DNA of 34,949 nucleotides from DAIMFL01 sp964372215. Its GTDB lineage: Bacteria > Pseudomonadota > Alphaproteobacteria > Dongiales > Dongiaceae. The position numbers and the translations under genes are program-made. The stretch covers positions 1-34,949 of the forward strand of contig CAYJQC010000039.1 of NCBI GenBank assembly GCA_964372215.1, given 5' to 3'. The notes under the pieces are model-generated. The model worked only from the letters and a program-made list of their open reading frames with translations. It made no database searches and had not been told where the DNA came from. Positions 10,173 to 19,000 of this stretch are shown here, piece by piece (the first letter of the stretch is position 1; each line of letters begins with the position of its first letter).

Positions 10173-11760
10173 GCCGTTCCCGAGCCTCCGGCACCCGCCG
10201 CGCCGGGTCCGGCAGCAGCAGCGAATGCCCGGTCATCGCCGCCGGCTGGGGCAGCTTCATCAGCGCCAACAGCGTCGGCGCGACGTCGCACAGCCGGCCG
10301 TTCGCCAAGCCACGGATGCCGGCCGGGCCGTTCACCAGGACCACCGGCACCCGGTTCAGGGTGTGCGCGGTCTGCGCCTCGCCGGTCGCCGCGTCGCGCA
10401 TCGCTTCGGCATTGCCGTGGTCGGCGGTGATCAGCAGCGCGCCGCCGGCCGCCGCGACCGCGTCGCGCAGCCGTGCCAGGCAGGCATCGACCGCCTCGAC
10501 CGCCTTGATGGTGGCGGCCAGGATGCCGGAATGGCCGACCATGTCGGTGTTGGCGTAGTTGACCACCACCAGGTCGAACCGGCCCGACCGGATGGCCGCG
10601 ACGAGACGGTCGGTCACTTCGATCGCCGACATCTCCGGCTGCAGGTCATAGGTCGCGACCTTGGGCGAGGGCACCAGGATGCGCTGCTCGCCGGGAAACA
10701 GCCGCTCCTCGCCACCGTTGAAGAAGAAGGTGACGTGCGCGTATTTCTCGGTCTCGGCGATGCGCAGCTGGTGAAGCCCGGCCCGCGACACGATCTCGCC
10801 CAGCGTCTCCGACAGTTGCTCCGGCGGGAACAGCGCCGAGAGGAACGGATTGAGCGCCGTCGAGTACTCGGTCATGCCGGCGGCGGCGGCGAACTTCACC
10901 ACCCGCGGGCGCGCGAAGCCCTCGGGTGCCGCCGGGAACCCCGGGTCGAGCAGCGCGGCCAGGATCTGCCGCACCCGGTCGGCGCGGAAATTGGCCACCA
11001 GCACGCCGTCGCCGTCCTGCATGCCGCGATAGCCGGCGACGGCGGTCGGCCTGACGAACTCGTCGGTCTCGCCGCGCCCGGTGCCGGCGGCGATCGCGGC
11101 GTCGGCGCTGGCCGCTGATTCCCCGGCGCCGTCCACCAGGCTCGCATAGGCGAGCGCCACCCGTTCCCAGCGCTTGTCGCGGTCCATGGCGTAGTAGCGC
11201 CCGCCGATCGTCGTGATCGACACCCGCGCCAGGCCGGCGATCGACTTCTCGAAGGCGGCGACGAAGCCGCGCGCGCTCGATGGCGGGGTGTCGCGGCCGT
11301 CGAGCAAGGCATGGACCGCCACCGGGATTCCGGCCTGGGAGACGATGCGGGCGAGGGCGGCGATGTGGTCCTGGTGGGAATGCACGCCGCCCGGCGACAT
11401 CAGCCCCATCAGGTGGCAGGTGCCGCCGCTCTGCTTCAGCCGGGCGATGAAATCCTGGAGCCGTGGGTTGGCGGCGAGCGCGCCCGACTTCAGCGCCGCG
11501 TCGATCCGCGGCAGGTCCTGCATCACCACCCGGCCGGCGCCCAGGTTCATGTGGCCGACCTCGGAATTGCCCATCTGGCCCTCCGGCAGCCCGACATGAA
11601 GCTCGGAGGCGTCGATCAGGGCGTGCGGGCAGTCGCGCATGAAGCCGTCCCAGGCCGGGGTCGCGGCCTGGGCGATGGCGTTGTCGTCGGTGCGCTCGCT
11701 GTGGCCCCAGCCGTCGAGGATGCACAGCACGACAGGGCGCGGCGGCTTGGTCTCGGCCAT
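10159..11760 (-). CDS. gpmI: 2,3-bisphosphoglycerate-independent phosphoglycerate mutase
   Basis: The 533-residue enzyme interconverts 3- and 2-phosphoglycerate using two Mn(II) ions and a phosphoserine intermediate. Seen in the sequence are the first metal ligand in VVLCILDGWG (Asp16), the catalytic serine in GQMGNSEVGH (Ser66), the substrate-binding HSHQDHI and LLDGRDTPP segments, DRDKRWERV, and the second metal site in NYANTDMVGHSG and TADHGNAE. Length and motif order fit the family. The start follows an AAGG element on the minus strand. It lies 111 bases downstream of the lipoprotein gene and is followed directly by the envC-like gene, an arrangement common in alphaproteobacteria. Confidence 0.97.
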   Translation of the reverse strand: MAETKPPRPVVLCILDGWGHSERTDDNAIAQAATPAWDGFMRDCPHALIDASELHVGLPEGQMGNSEVGHMNLGAGRVVMQDLPRIDAALKSGALAANPRLQDFIARLKQSGGTCHLMGLMSPGGVHSHQDHIAALARIVSQAGIPVAVHALLDGRDTPPSSARGFVAAFEKSIAGLARVSITTIGGRYYAMDRDKRWERVALAYASLVDGAGESAASADAAIAAGTGRGETDEFVRPTAVAGYRGMQDGDGVLVANFRADRVRQILAALLDPGFPAAPEGFARPRVVKFAAAAGMTEYSTALNPFLSALFPPEQLSETLGEIVSRAGLHQLRIAETEKYAHVTFFFNGGEERLFPGEQRILVPSPKVATYDLQPEMSAIEVTDRLVAAIRSGRFDLVVVNYANTDMVGHSGILAATIKAVEAVDACLARLRDAVAAAGGALLITADHGNAEAMRDAATGEAQTAHTLNRVPVVLVNGPAGIRGLANGRLCDVAPTLLALMKLPQPAAMTGHSLLLPDPARRVPEARERRVPA

Positions 11761-11871
11761 CCCTACCTTCGGTAAGCCATGGGCAAAAGGGGGCGAATCG
11801 CGCTGCCCCTTAGATAGTCCATCGGGGCCTGCAGGGGTAGTCCCGGGAGGTCCAGCGTCGGCACGACGGGC

Positions 11872-12456
11872 TCAGGGCGCGGGCTGCACCGGGCGGAACG
11901 TCATGGCCTGGTCGAACAGCGTGTCGGGGGCCGCGTGCGCGAGGTACCCGGCGATCTCCTCGCCGCTGCCGGTCAGCCGCACGCTGCGGCCGAAGCTGTC
12001 GCTGGTGACGGTGCCCGAAAGTCGGCCGGCGGCGACGGCGTCGGCCAGCGCTGCCGACGACAGGAAGCGGATGATGAGCGTTCCGTCATTGCCGATTTCG
12101 TAGCCGAAGATGCTGTAGGGCATGGCATCGGCGGCCGCCGCGTCGGCGGTCTGGACATTGATGAAGCGCCGCCCGGCGATCTCCGACGCGTGCACCGCGT
12201 AGCGGTCGGTGTCGCCGGTGCCGTCGGCCTCGTGGCTGACCGTCACCACCGCCAGCCGGTTGCCGTCGCCGCGGTAGATGTGGACGTAGAGCGTCGCGTC
12301 TTCGACCGTCGTCTGCCACAGGCCCAGGAGCTCCGGCGCATCGACCGCCTGTTCCGGCGGGGTCAGCGGGTTGACCGAATCCGGCAGGCAGCCGGCGAGC
12401 AGCAGGGCGAGGCCGCACGCGGCGAGCAGTCGGGTGGCGGCGAGACGGATGCGCAT
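11872..12456 (-). CDS. Small lipoprotein of unknown function
   Basis: The 194-residue protein has a lipoprotein signal peptide: basic start, hydrophobic core and lipobox LLAG followed by Cys23. The mature part (LLGLWQTTVEDATLYVHIYR, then a beta-rich stretch) looks like a small lipocalin-like or beta-sandwich domain. The phrase 'LLGLW' followed by a strand-rich body is often seen in uncharacterised periplasmic lipoproteins. I do not recognise a named family. It sits between rlmH and gpmI on the same strand, with gaps of 57 and 111 bases, so co-transcription is likely. The signal peptide suggests membrane anchoring on the periplasmic side. Confidence 0.75.
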   Translation of the reverse strand: MRIRLAATRLLAACGLALLLAGCLPDSVNPLTPPEQAVDAPELLGLWQTTVEDATLYVHIYRGDGNRLAVVTVSHEADGTGDTDRYAVHASEIAGRRFINVQTADAAAADAMPYSIFGYEIGNDGTLIIRFLSSAALADAVAAGRLSGTVTSDSFGRSVRLTGSGEEIAGYLAHAAPDTLFDQAMTFRPVQPAP

Positions 12457-12513
12457 CGAGGTGGGCTCCGGTAGCGGTGCCGGTGCGGCGCCGACACCGA
12501 ACGTAGCGCGGGG

Positions 12514-12993
12514 TCAGGCCCGGTGATAGGGGTGGCCGGCCAGGATTTGCTGGGCCCGGTAGAGCTGCTCGGCCAGCAGGGCGCGGACCAGCAGATGGGG
12601 CCAGGTCAGGCGGCCGAACGCGACCACCCAGTCGGCCCGGGCGCGCACCGTCTCGTCGAGCCCGTCGGCGCCGCCGATCACGAAGGCGATCTCGCCCACC
12701 CCCTGGTCGCGCCAGGCGCCGATCCGGCCGGCGAACTCCGCGCTGCCCGGCTCGGCGCCGCGCTCGTCGAGCGCCACCACCCGCCGGCCGCCGACCTTTC
12801 CCGGCCCGGCCTGGTCGAGGGCGGCCAGCAGCAGCTCGGCCTCGCGGATCTTGAGCGCGGCGCCCTCCAGCCGGCCGCGGGCCTCGACCTCGCGGGTGCT
12901 GAGCGGCCAGGTCAGGCGGCGCGCATATTCGTCGACCAGGGCCTTTTCGGGACCCGCCTTCAGCTTGCCCACGGCAAGAATCAGCAGCCGCAT
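12514..12993 (-). CDS. rlmH: 23S rRNA (pseudouridine-1915-N3) methyltransferase RlmH
   Basis: The 159-residue product matches RlmH, a SPOUT-class methyltransferase that methylates pseudouridine 1915 in helix 69 of 23S rRNA on 70S ribosomes. It starts MRLLILAVGKLKAGPEKALV. The C-terminal trefoil knot is clear: FVIGGADGLDE, then LTWPHLLVRALLAEQLYRAQ, ending LAGHPYHRA. The start at 12993 gives the family N-terminus; the frame is open upstream to 13086 but those residues do not belong to the family. RlmH often follows the ribosome silencing factor gene rsfS in alphaproteobacteria. Here the neighbour on that side is instead a divergently transcribed AraC-family regulator. Confidence 0.96.
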   Translation of the reverse strand: MRLLILAVGKLKAGPEKALVDEYARRLTWPLSTREVEARGRLEGAALKIREAELLLAALDQAGPGKVGGRRVVALDERGAEPGSAEFAGRIGAWRDQGVGEIAFVIGGADGLDETVRARADWVVAFGRLTWPHLLVRALLAEQLYRAQQILAGHPYHRA

Positions 12994-13119
12994 GCGCCCT
13001 CCCGCCGCCGCCCCGGTTTGGGCAAAAATGTTCCGAAAGCGACTTGTGCCGACCATCGCATGCTCTATGCTGCCGCTCGCCCGCATGCCTCTGGGCCGGG
13101 CCTTCTGGATGTCAGGGCC

Positions 13120-14088
13120 ATGTTCGGCAGCTCTCCCAGCTCGCTACCCCATCATATCGGCTTCTTCATCGTGCCGCAGTTCGCGATGATGGGGTTCAGC
13201 TCGGCGATCGAGCCGTTGCGCAGCGCCAACCGGATGAGCGGGCGCGAGCTCTACAGCTGGCACATCCTCTCGGCCGACGGCAAGCCGGTGGCCGCCAGCA
13301 GCGGCATCGCCGTGCTGCCGGAAGCCTCGATCGCCGACCACCAGCCGTTCTCGACCCTGGTGGTGTGCTCCGGCATCAACTCCCATCTGTACGACGACAA
13401 GCAGGTGTTCAACTGGCTGCGCCGCCTCGACCGCCAGGGCATCGACATCGGCGCGATCTCGCTCGGCACCTATCTGATGGCCAAGGCCGGGCTGCTCGAC
13501 GGCTATCGCTGCACCATCCACTGGGAGAACCTGGCGAGCTTCGCCGAGGCCTATCCGCAGCTCGAGGTGACTTCGGAGCTGTTCGAGATCGACCGCAACC
13601 GCTTCACCTGCTCCGGCGGCATCGCCGCCTTCGACATGATGCTGCATCTGATCTCGCTGCAGCACGGCCATGCCCTGGCGGCCCAGGTCTCCGAGCAGTT
13701 CATCCACGATCGCATCAGGAGCGCGCACGACCATCAGCGCATGGCGCTGCCGGCCCGGCTCGGCGTGCGCCATCCGAAGCTGGTCCGGGTGATCCGGCTG
13801 ATGGAGGAAAGCCTGGAGGAGCCGATCAGCCGGGCCAAGCTCGCCAACGCGGTCGGGCTGTCGAGCCGCCAGCTCGAGCGGCTGTTCCGCAAGTATCTCG
13901 GCCGCACGCCGACGCGCTACTATTTGGAACTGCGGCTCAACCGGGCTCGGCTGCTGCTGCTGCAGACCGACATGTCGGTGCTCGACGTGGCGCTCGCCTG
14001 CGGCTTCGTCTCGGCCTCGCATTTCTCCAAGTGCTTCCGCGAGTTCTTCGGGCGCACCCCGCGCGAGGAGCGCGTCGTGCCAGCGTGA
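13120..14088 (+). CDS. GlxA/GbdR-type AraC-family transcriptional regulator
   Basis: The 322-residue protein has an N-terminal DJ-1/PfpI-like sensor domain (about residues 10-190) and a C-terminal AraC double helix-turn-helix domain (about 220-320: ISRAKLANAVGLSSRQLERL, then SVLDVALACGFVSASHFSKC). The sensor start, HIGFFIVPQFAMMGFSSAIE followed by PLRSANRMSG, closely resembles GbdR/CdhR/ArgR-type regulators of betaine, carnitine and arginine catabolism. The nucleophile elbow reads GAISLGTYLM and lacks the enzyme cysteine, as expected for a sensor. I infer that it senses a quaternary ammonium or amino-acid-like ligand, but the ligand and targets are unknown. It is divergent from rlmH. The ATG at 13120 was chosen because the family domain starts nine residues later. 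Confidence 0.88.
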   Translation: MFGSSPSSLPHHIGFFIVPQFAMMGFSSAIEPLRSANRMSGRELYSWHILSADGKPVAASSGIAVLPEASIADHQPFSTLVVCSGINSHLYDDKQVFNWLRRLDRQGIDIGAISLGTYLMAKAGLLDGYRCTIHWENLASFAEAYPQLEVTSELFEIDRNRFTCSGGIAAFDMMLHLISLQHGHALAAQVSEQFIHDRIRSAHDHQRMALPARLGVRHPKLVRVIRLMEESLEEPISRAKLANAVGLSSRQLERLFRKYLGRTPTRYYLELRLNRARLLLLQTDMSVLDVALACGFVSASHFSKCFREFFGRTPREERVVPA

Positions 14089-14158
14089 GACCTGTCCTGT
14101 TGCCGTACGGGATTCTCCGTAACTTGCCTCGGCGGCTCGATGTGCCATCTTGCTCCAG

Positions 14159-16000
14159 ATGACGCTTGAGCCGCACGCCCGCGCCGCGGCGCCGCGCGAT
14201 CCATGGCGTGCGCGGCTGTCGGCGCTGCTGCTGGCCTCGGGGCCGGCGGCGCTGCTGGCGGCCCTGCTGGTCGCGGTCGCACCGGCCGCGGCGCTCGAGA
14301 TTCCCTACGAGGTCGAGATCTCGGGCATCGCGGACGCGACGCTGCTCGACGCGGTGCAGGTGAATTCCGGCCTGGTCGCCGCTGCCGGGCGACCGCCGCC
14401 GACCACCTCGGCGCTCCGGCGCCGGATCGAAGCCGATCTGCCGCTGATCGCCCAGGTGCTCGATTCCTATGGCTATTACGGCGCCGTCATCGACTACGAG
14501 ATCGACCTGGACGCGTCGCCCGCAAAGGTCGTGCTGCAGGTGACGCCGGGCGAGCTCTACACCGTCACCGCCTACAACGTGACCGGGCTCTCGCCGGCGC
14601 TGTCCGACGGCAGCGTGCGGGTCAGCGCCGCCGATCTCGGGCTGGAACGCGACGCGCCGGCCGAAGCGCAGCCGATCGTGCAGTCCGAGGCCCGGCTGCT
14701 GGCCAGCTTCGCGCGCCAAGCCTATCCGCTCGCCCGCATCGCCGACGAGCAGATCATCGTCGACCACGCGAACCGGAGCGTCGTCGTCAATCTCAGCGTC
14801 GATCTCGGGCCGCGCGCGCGTTTCGGCGACGTGACCCTCGAGGGGCTCGAGACGGTGCGGCCGGCATTCGTCTATGCGCGGCTGCCCTGGCGCCATGGCG
14901 CGGATTTCGATGCCGAACGGATCGACGCGGCGCGGCAGAAGCTGCGCGAGAGCGGGCTGTTCGCATCGGTCTTCATCGATCTCGGCGACGGCGTCGATGC
15001 GGAGGGGCACCTGCCGATCACCGTGCGCGTCGCCGAGGCCAAGCACCGTTCGATCGGCGCCGGGCTCGGCTGGTCGACCGGCGAGGGCTTCGGCGCCAAG
15101 GTGTTCTGGGAACATCGCAACCTGCTCGGCGCCGGCCAGCGTTTCAACGTCACCGCGCTCGCCGGCGAGACCGTGAACGGGGTCGAGGCCGGCCTGCGGG
15201 TGCCCGGGCTGCCCGATCCGCGCGTGACCTATCTCGCAGCCGGCAGCGTGCGCGACGAACAGCGCGATGCCTACGACGCCTTTTCCACCGGCGGCTCGCT
15301 CGGCATCGAGTACGCCTATTCGCCGACCCTGTCGTTCGCGGCCGGCGGCAGTCTCGAATTCGAGGACATCACCGACAACACCGACCGGCGCCAGTTCACC
15401 CTGGTCGGCCTGCCGCTGTCGCTGACCCGCGACACCAGCGACGATCTGTTCGATCCGACCCGCGGCAACCGGCTGACCGCCAGCCTCACACCCTATGTCT
15501 CGCTGCTCGGCGACAACACCCAGTTCTTCGTCGCCCGGCTTTCCGATGCGCAGTATCTGTCGCTCGCCTCGGACGACAGCCTGATCGTCGCCGCCTGGGG
15601 GCGCGTCGGCTCGATCTTCGGCGACCAGAGCGCCGACATCCCGGCGACCAAGCGGCTCTATGGCGGCGGTGGCGGCTCGGTGCGCGCCTATGGCTACCAG
15701 AAGCTCGGGCCGCTCGACTCCGATGGCGATCCCCTGGGTGGACGCTCGCAGGTCGGTGGCGGCCTTGAGCTGCGCGGGCGGATCACCGACGAGTTCGGCG
15801 GCGTGATCTTCCTCGAGGGTGGCAACGTCTACCAGGACCCGGTGCCCGACTTCGATACGCCGATCCTGTGGGGTGCCGGATTCGGCCTGCGCTACTACAC
15901 CGAACTCGGTCCGATCCGGCTCGACCTCGCCTTCCCGATCAACCCGCGCAGCCAGGACGATTTCTTCCAGCTCTATGTCAGCCTGGGGCAGGCGTTCTGA
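14159..16000 (+). CDS. tamA: TamA-like Omp85 family outer membrane assembly protein
   Basis: The 613-residue protein has an N-terminal export segment (hydrophobic stretch up to about residue 46, ending APAAALE) and POTRA-type repeats up to about residue 290. One of these contains the segment HGADFDAERIDAARQKLRES followed by GLFASVFIDL. A C-terminal 16-stranded barrel of the bacterial surface antigen/D15 family follows. Barrel hallmarks include GLGWSTGEGFGAKVFWEHRN, KRLYGGGGGSVRAYGYQ (the VRGY-like lid lock motif, here VRAYGY) and a terminal strand ending in phenylalanine. TamA works with TamB in moving proteins or phospholipids to the outer membrane. The stop overlaps the tamB start by one base (TGATG). 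An in-frame TTG at 14150 is a weaker alternative start. Confidence 0.94.
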   Translation: MTLEPHARAAAPRDPWRARLSALLLASGPAALLAALLVAVAPAAALEIPYEVEISGIADATLLDAVQVNSGLVAAAGRPPPTTSALRRRIEADLPLIAQVLDSYGYYGAVIDYEIDLDASPAKVVLQVTPGELYTVTAYNVTGLSPALSDGSVRVSAADLGLERDAPAEAQPIVQSEARLLASFARQAYPLARIADEQIIVDHANRSVVVNLSVDLGPRARFGDVTLEGLETVRPAFVYARLPWRHGADFDAERIDAARQKLRESGLFASVFIDLGDGVDAEGHLPITVRVAEAKHRSIGAGLGWSTGEGFGAKVFWEHRNLLGAGQRFNVTALAGETVNGVEAGLRVPGLPDPRVTYLAAGSVRDEQRDAYDAFSTGGSLGIEYAYSPTLSFAAGGSLEFEDITDNTDRRQFTLVGLPLSLTRDTSDDLFDPTRGNRLTASLTPYVSLLGDNTQFFVARLSDAQYLSLASDDSLIVAAWGRVGSIFGDQSADIPATKRLYGGGGGSVRAYGYQKLGPLDSDGDPLGGRSQVGGGLELRGRITDEFGGVIFLEGGNVYQDPVPDFDTPILWGAGFGLRYYTELGPIRLDLAFPINPRSQDDFFQLYVSLGQAF

Positions 16001-19000
16001 TGGCCACCACTTCGGTTCCGCGGCCGCGCCGCCTGCTGCGGCGGATCGCCTTGTGGAGCGGCGGCGTGCTGGCCGGCATCGTCGTGCTGGCCGGCCTGGC
16101 GCTGCTCGTCCTGCAGACCGGTCCGGCCAAGACCTGGCTCGCCGCCGTGCTGTCCGACCTGGCGAGCGAGGCGAGCGGCTTCAGCGTTCGCATCGGCGGG
16201 CTCGACGGCACCATACCGGGCGACATCAGGCTGGCCGAAGTCGCGATCGCCGACGCCGACGGCGTGTGGCTGCGCGCATCCGACCTGGCGCTCGACTGGC
16301 AGCCGGCCGCGCTGCTCGCCGGGCGGCTGTCGATCGCGCGGCTGTCGGTGGCGCGGCTCGACATCGCCCGGGCGCCGGTGCCGGCCGCGGAATCGCCGCC
16401 GCCCTCGCCGCCGTCCGCGCCCTGGGCGATCGAGCTGCCGAAGCTGCCCCTCGCCGTCGCCCTGGCCAATCTCGAGATCGCCGAGATTCGCCTGGGCGGC
16501 GCGCTGCTCGGCGAGGAGATGACGCTCGCCGCCTTCGGCAGCGCCGCGCTCGCCGGCGCGCCCCAGGCGGCGGAGCTCGCGCTCACCGTGCTCCGGCTCG
16601 ACGGCAAGCCGGCGCGCATCGAGCTTACCCTGGAGCAGGCGGCGCCCGGCGGCGCGCTGACCCTGGATGCCACGGTCGAGGAGCCGGCCGGCGGCCTGGT
16701 CGCACGCCTGCTCGCGCTGCCCGATCTGCCGGCGGTCAGCCTGCGCCTCGCCGGCAGCGGGCCGGCCGATGATTGGCGCGGGCGGCTCGACGCCGTGGCC
16801 GGTGCCGCGTTCGCCCATCTCGACCTGACCCTGGCGCTCGACGCGCGCGTCGACCTCACGCTTGCCGGCGAGCTCGATCCCGGCGGTCTCGCCGGGCCCG
16901 ACCTGCGCGACCTGCTGCCGCGCCCCGTCGCCCTCGCTGCGGCGCTCGCCTGGACCCCGGGTGGCACGCTCGACATCGCCCATGCCGAGCTGAGCGCGCC
17001 AGGCGTCGCGGCTTCGCTCGCCGGCAGCATCGACCCGGACGCCGAAACCGTCGATGCCAGCGCCACGCTCGCGCTCGACGACGCGGCGCTGATCGCGCGG
17101 CTGGCCGATCCGGTATCCGCCGCCGGGCTGCGCGCGACGATCGACATCGCCGGCGACCTGGCGGCGCCGCGCGTCGCCGTCGACGCCACCATCGACCAGC
17201 CGCGCGGGCCCGGCGCCGCCGCCGACTCGATCGGAATCATCGCCAATCTCGGTCCGGCCGAGGATCCGGGGCGGCTCGCGCTCGATGCGCGCGTCACGCC
17301 GCTCGGGCTGGCGATCTCGGAGCCGGCGGCGCTCGGCCCGTCGATCGGTCCGGCGCCGATTCTTACGCTCGCCGGCACGCTCGACCCGGTGCACGGGAGG
17401 CTCGACATCGCCACGCTCGCCATCGCCGGCAGCGGATTTCGCCTCGGCGGTGGCGGCCGGGTCGCCGAGGTCGGACGCGATCTCGACCTGGCGCTCGCCC
17501 TGCGCGTCGACGACCTCGCGCCGTTCGGCGAGCTCGCCGGCCTGGCGATGCAGGGCGGCCTCGACGCCGACATACGGCTGTTCGGCGACGCGACCTTGCC
17601 GGCGCTGGCCGCCGATCTCGACCTGCGGGGCGACGGGGTGGCGATCGCGAGCGAGTTCGTCCAGGCGCTGGTCGGCGCGCAGCCCCACGTGGTTGCCGGC
17701 GTCACGCTGGACGGCGCCGCGATCACGCTGGACCGGGCGACGATCGACGCCGCGGCGGCGCGACTCGAGGCGCACGGCACGATCACCGACCGGCTGGACC
17801 TCACGCTGGCGCTCGATGCCGCCGATCTCGACACGCTGACGCCGGCGGTCGGGGCCGCGCTCGCCGGCCGGCTCACGGCCACCGGCCGCGTGTCGGGGCC
17901 GCTCGACGATCCCGTCGTCACCGCCGAGCTGGCCGGGCAGGGGATCGCGGTCGAGGGAGTCGCCCTGGGCGCCGTCACCGGCCGGGTCGCGGTGCGCGAT
18001 CTCGGTGGCGAGCCGCAGGGCGATCTCGACCTGGCCCTGGCGCCGCGCGGTCCCGAGCTGCGCGCGACCACGCGCTTCGTCGTCGCGCGGAGCGGCGACG
18101 TGCGGTTCGACGCGCTGACCCTGGACGGCGGCGGCACCCGCGTCGCCGGCGACCTCGGGATCACGCCGGACGGGCTGATCGAGGCGGAGCTGCGCGGCGA
18201 GGTGAAGGATCTCGCGGCCTGGCAGAACGCCGCCGGGACGGCGCTCGGCGGCGCGCTGGGGTTCCGGGTCTCGGCCGCCGCCGAGGGTGGCCGGCAGCAC
18301 CTGTCGGTGGCGGCGACCGGCCGCGATGTCGCGCTCGCCGAGTCGGTGACGCTCCGCGGCCTGCGCCTCGATGCGGAGATCGCGGACGCCCTGGCGACGC
18401 CGGTGCTCGACGCCAAGCTCGCGGCCGAGGGCGTCGCTTCCGGCACGGTGAAATTCGAGACGGTGAACGCGTCGGCGACCGGCGCGCTGACCGATCTCGC
18501 CTGGACGCTGGCCGCCGCCGGCGCCGCCGACGAGGACGGCGCCGCGATCGATGCGAACGGTCGCCTCGCCCTCGGCGGTTCCGGTGGATCGGTGACGCTG
18601 GCGGCGCTCGCGGCGCGCCTGCCGCCGGTCGAGGCGGCGCTGGCCCGGCCGGCCACCATCGCCTGGAACGAGTCCGGCGTCCGCCTCGACGATCTCGACG
18701 CGCGCCTCGGCGATGGCCGGATCACCGCCGCCGGCACGATCGGCGCCGACGGCATGGCCGTGAACGCGACGCTCGCCGATCTGCCGGTGCGGCCGCTGGC
18801 GGCGCTGGCCGGCGGCGCCGAGCTCGACGGCAGGCTGTCCGGCGAGATCGCGTTGCGCGGCGATCCGGCGGCGCCCGACGGCCGCGCCAGCCTCAACCTG
18901 ACCGCGCTGCGCGAGGCCGGGGTCGACCCGGCGGAGGCGGTGGCGCTGTCCGGCGCGCTCGAGGCCATGCTGTCCGGCGGCCGGATCGAGGCCACCGGCC

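Noticed and set aside
13144..14148. Minus-strand open frame of 334 codons opposite the AraC-family regulator
   Set aside because: No motifs and a His/Arg/Ala-rich product; the + strand frame encodes a complete regulator.
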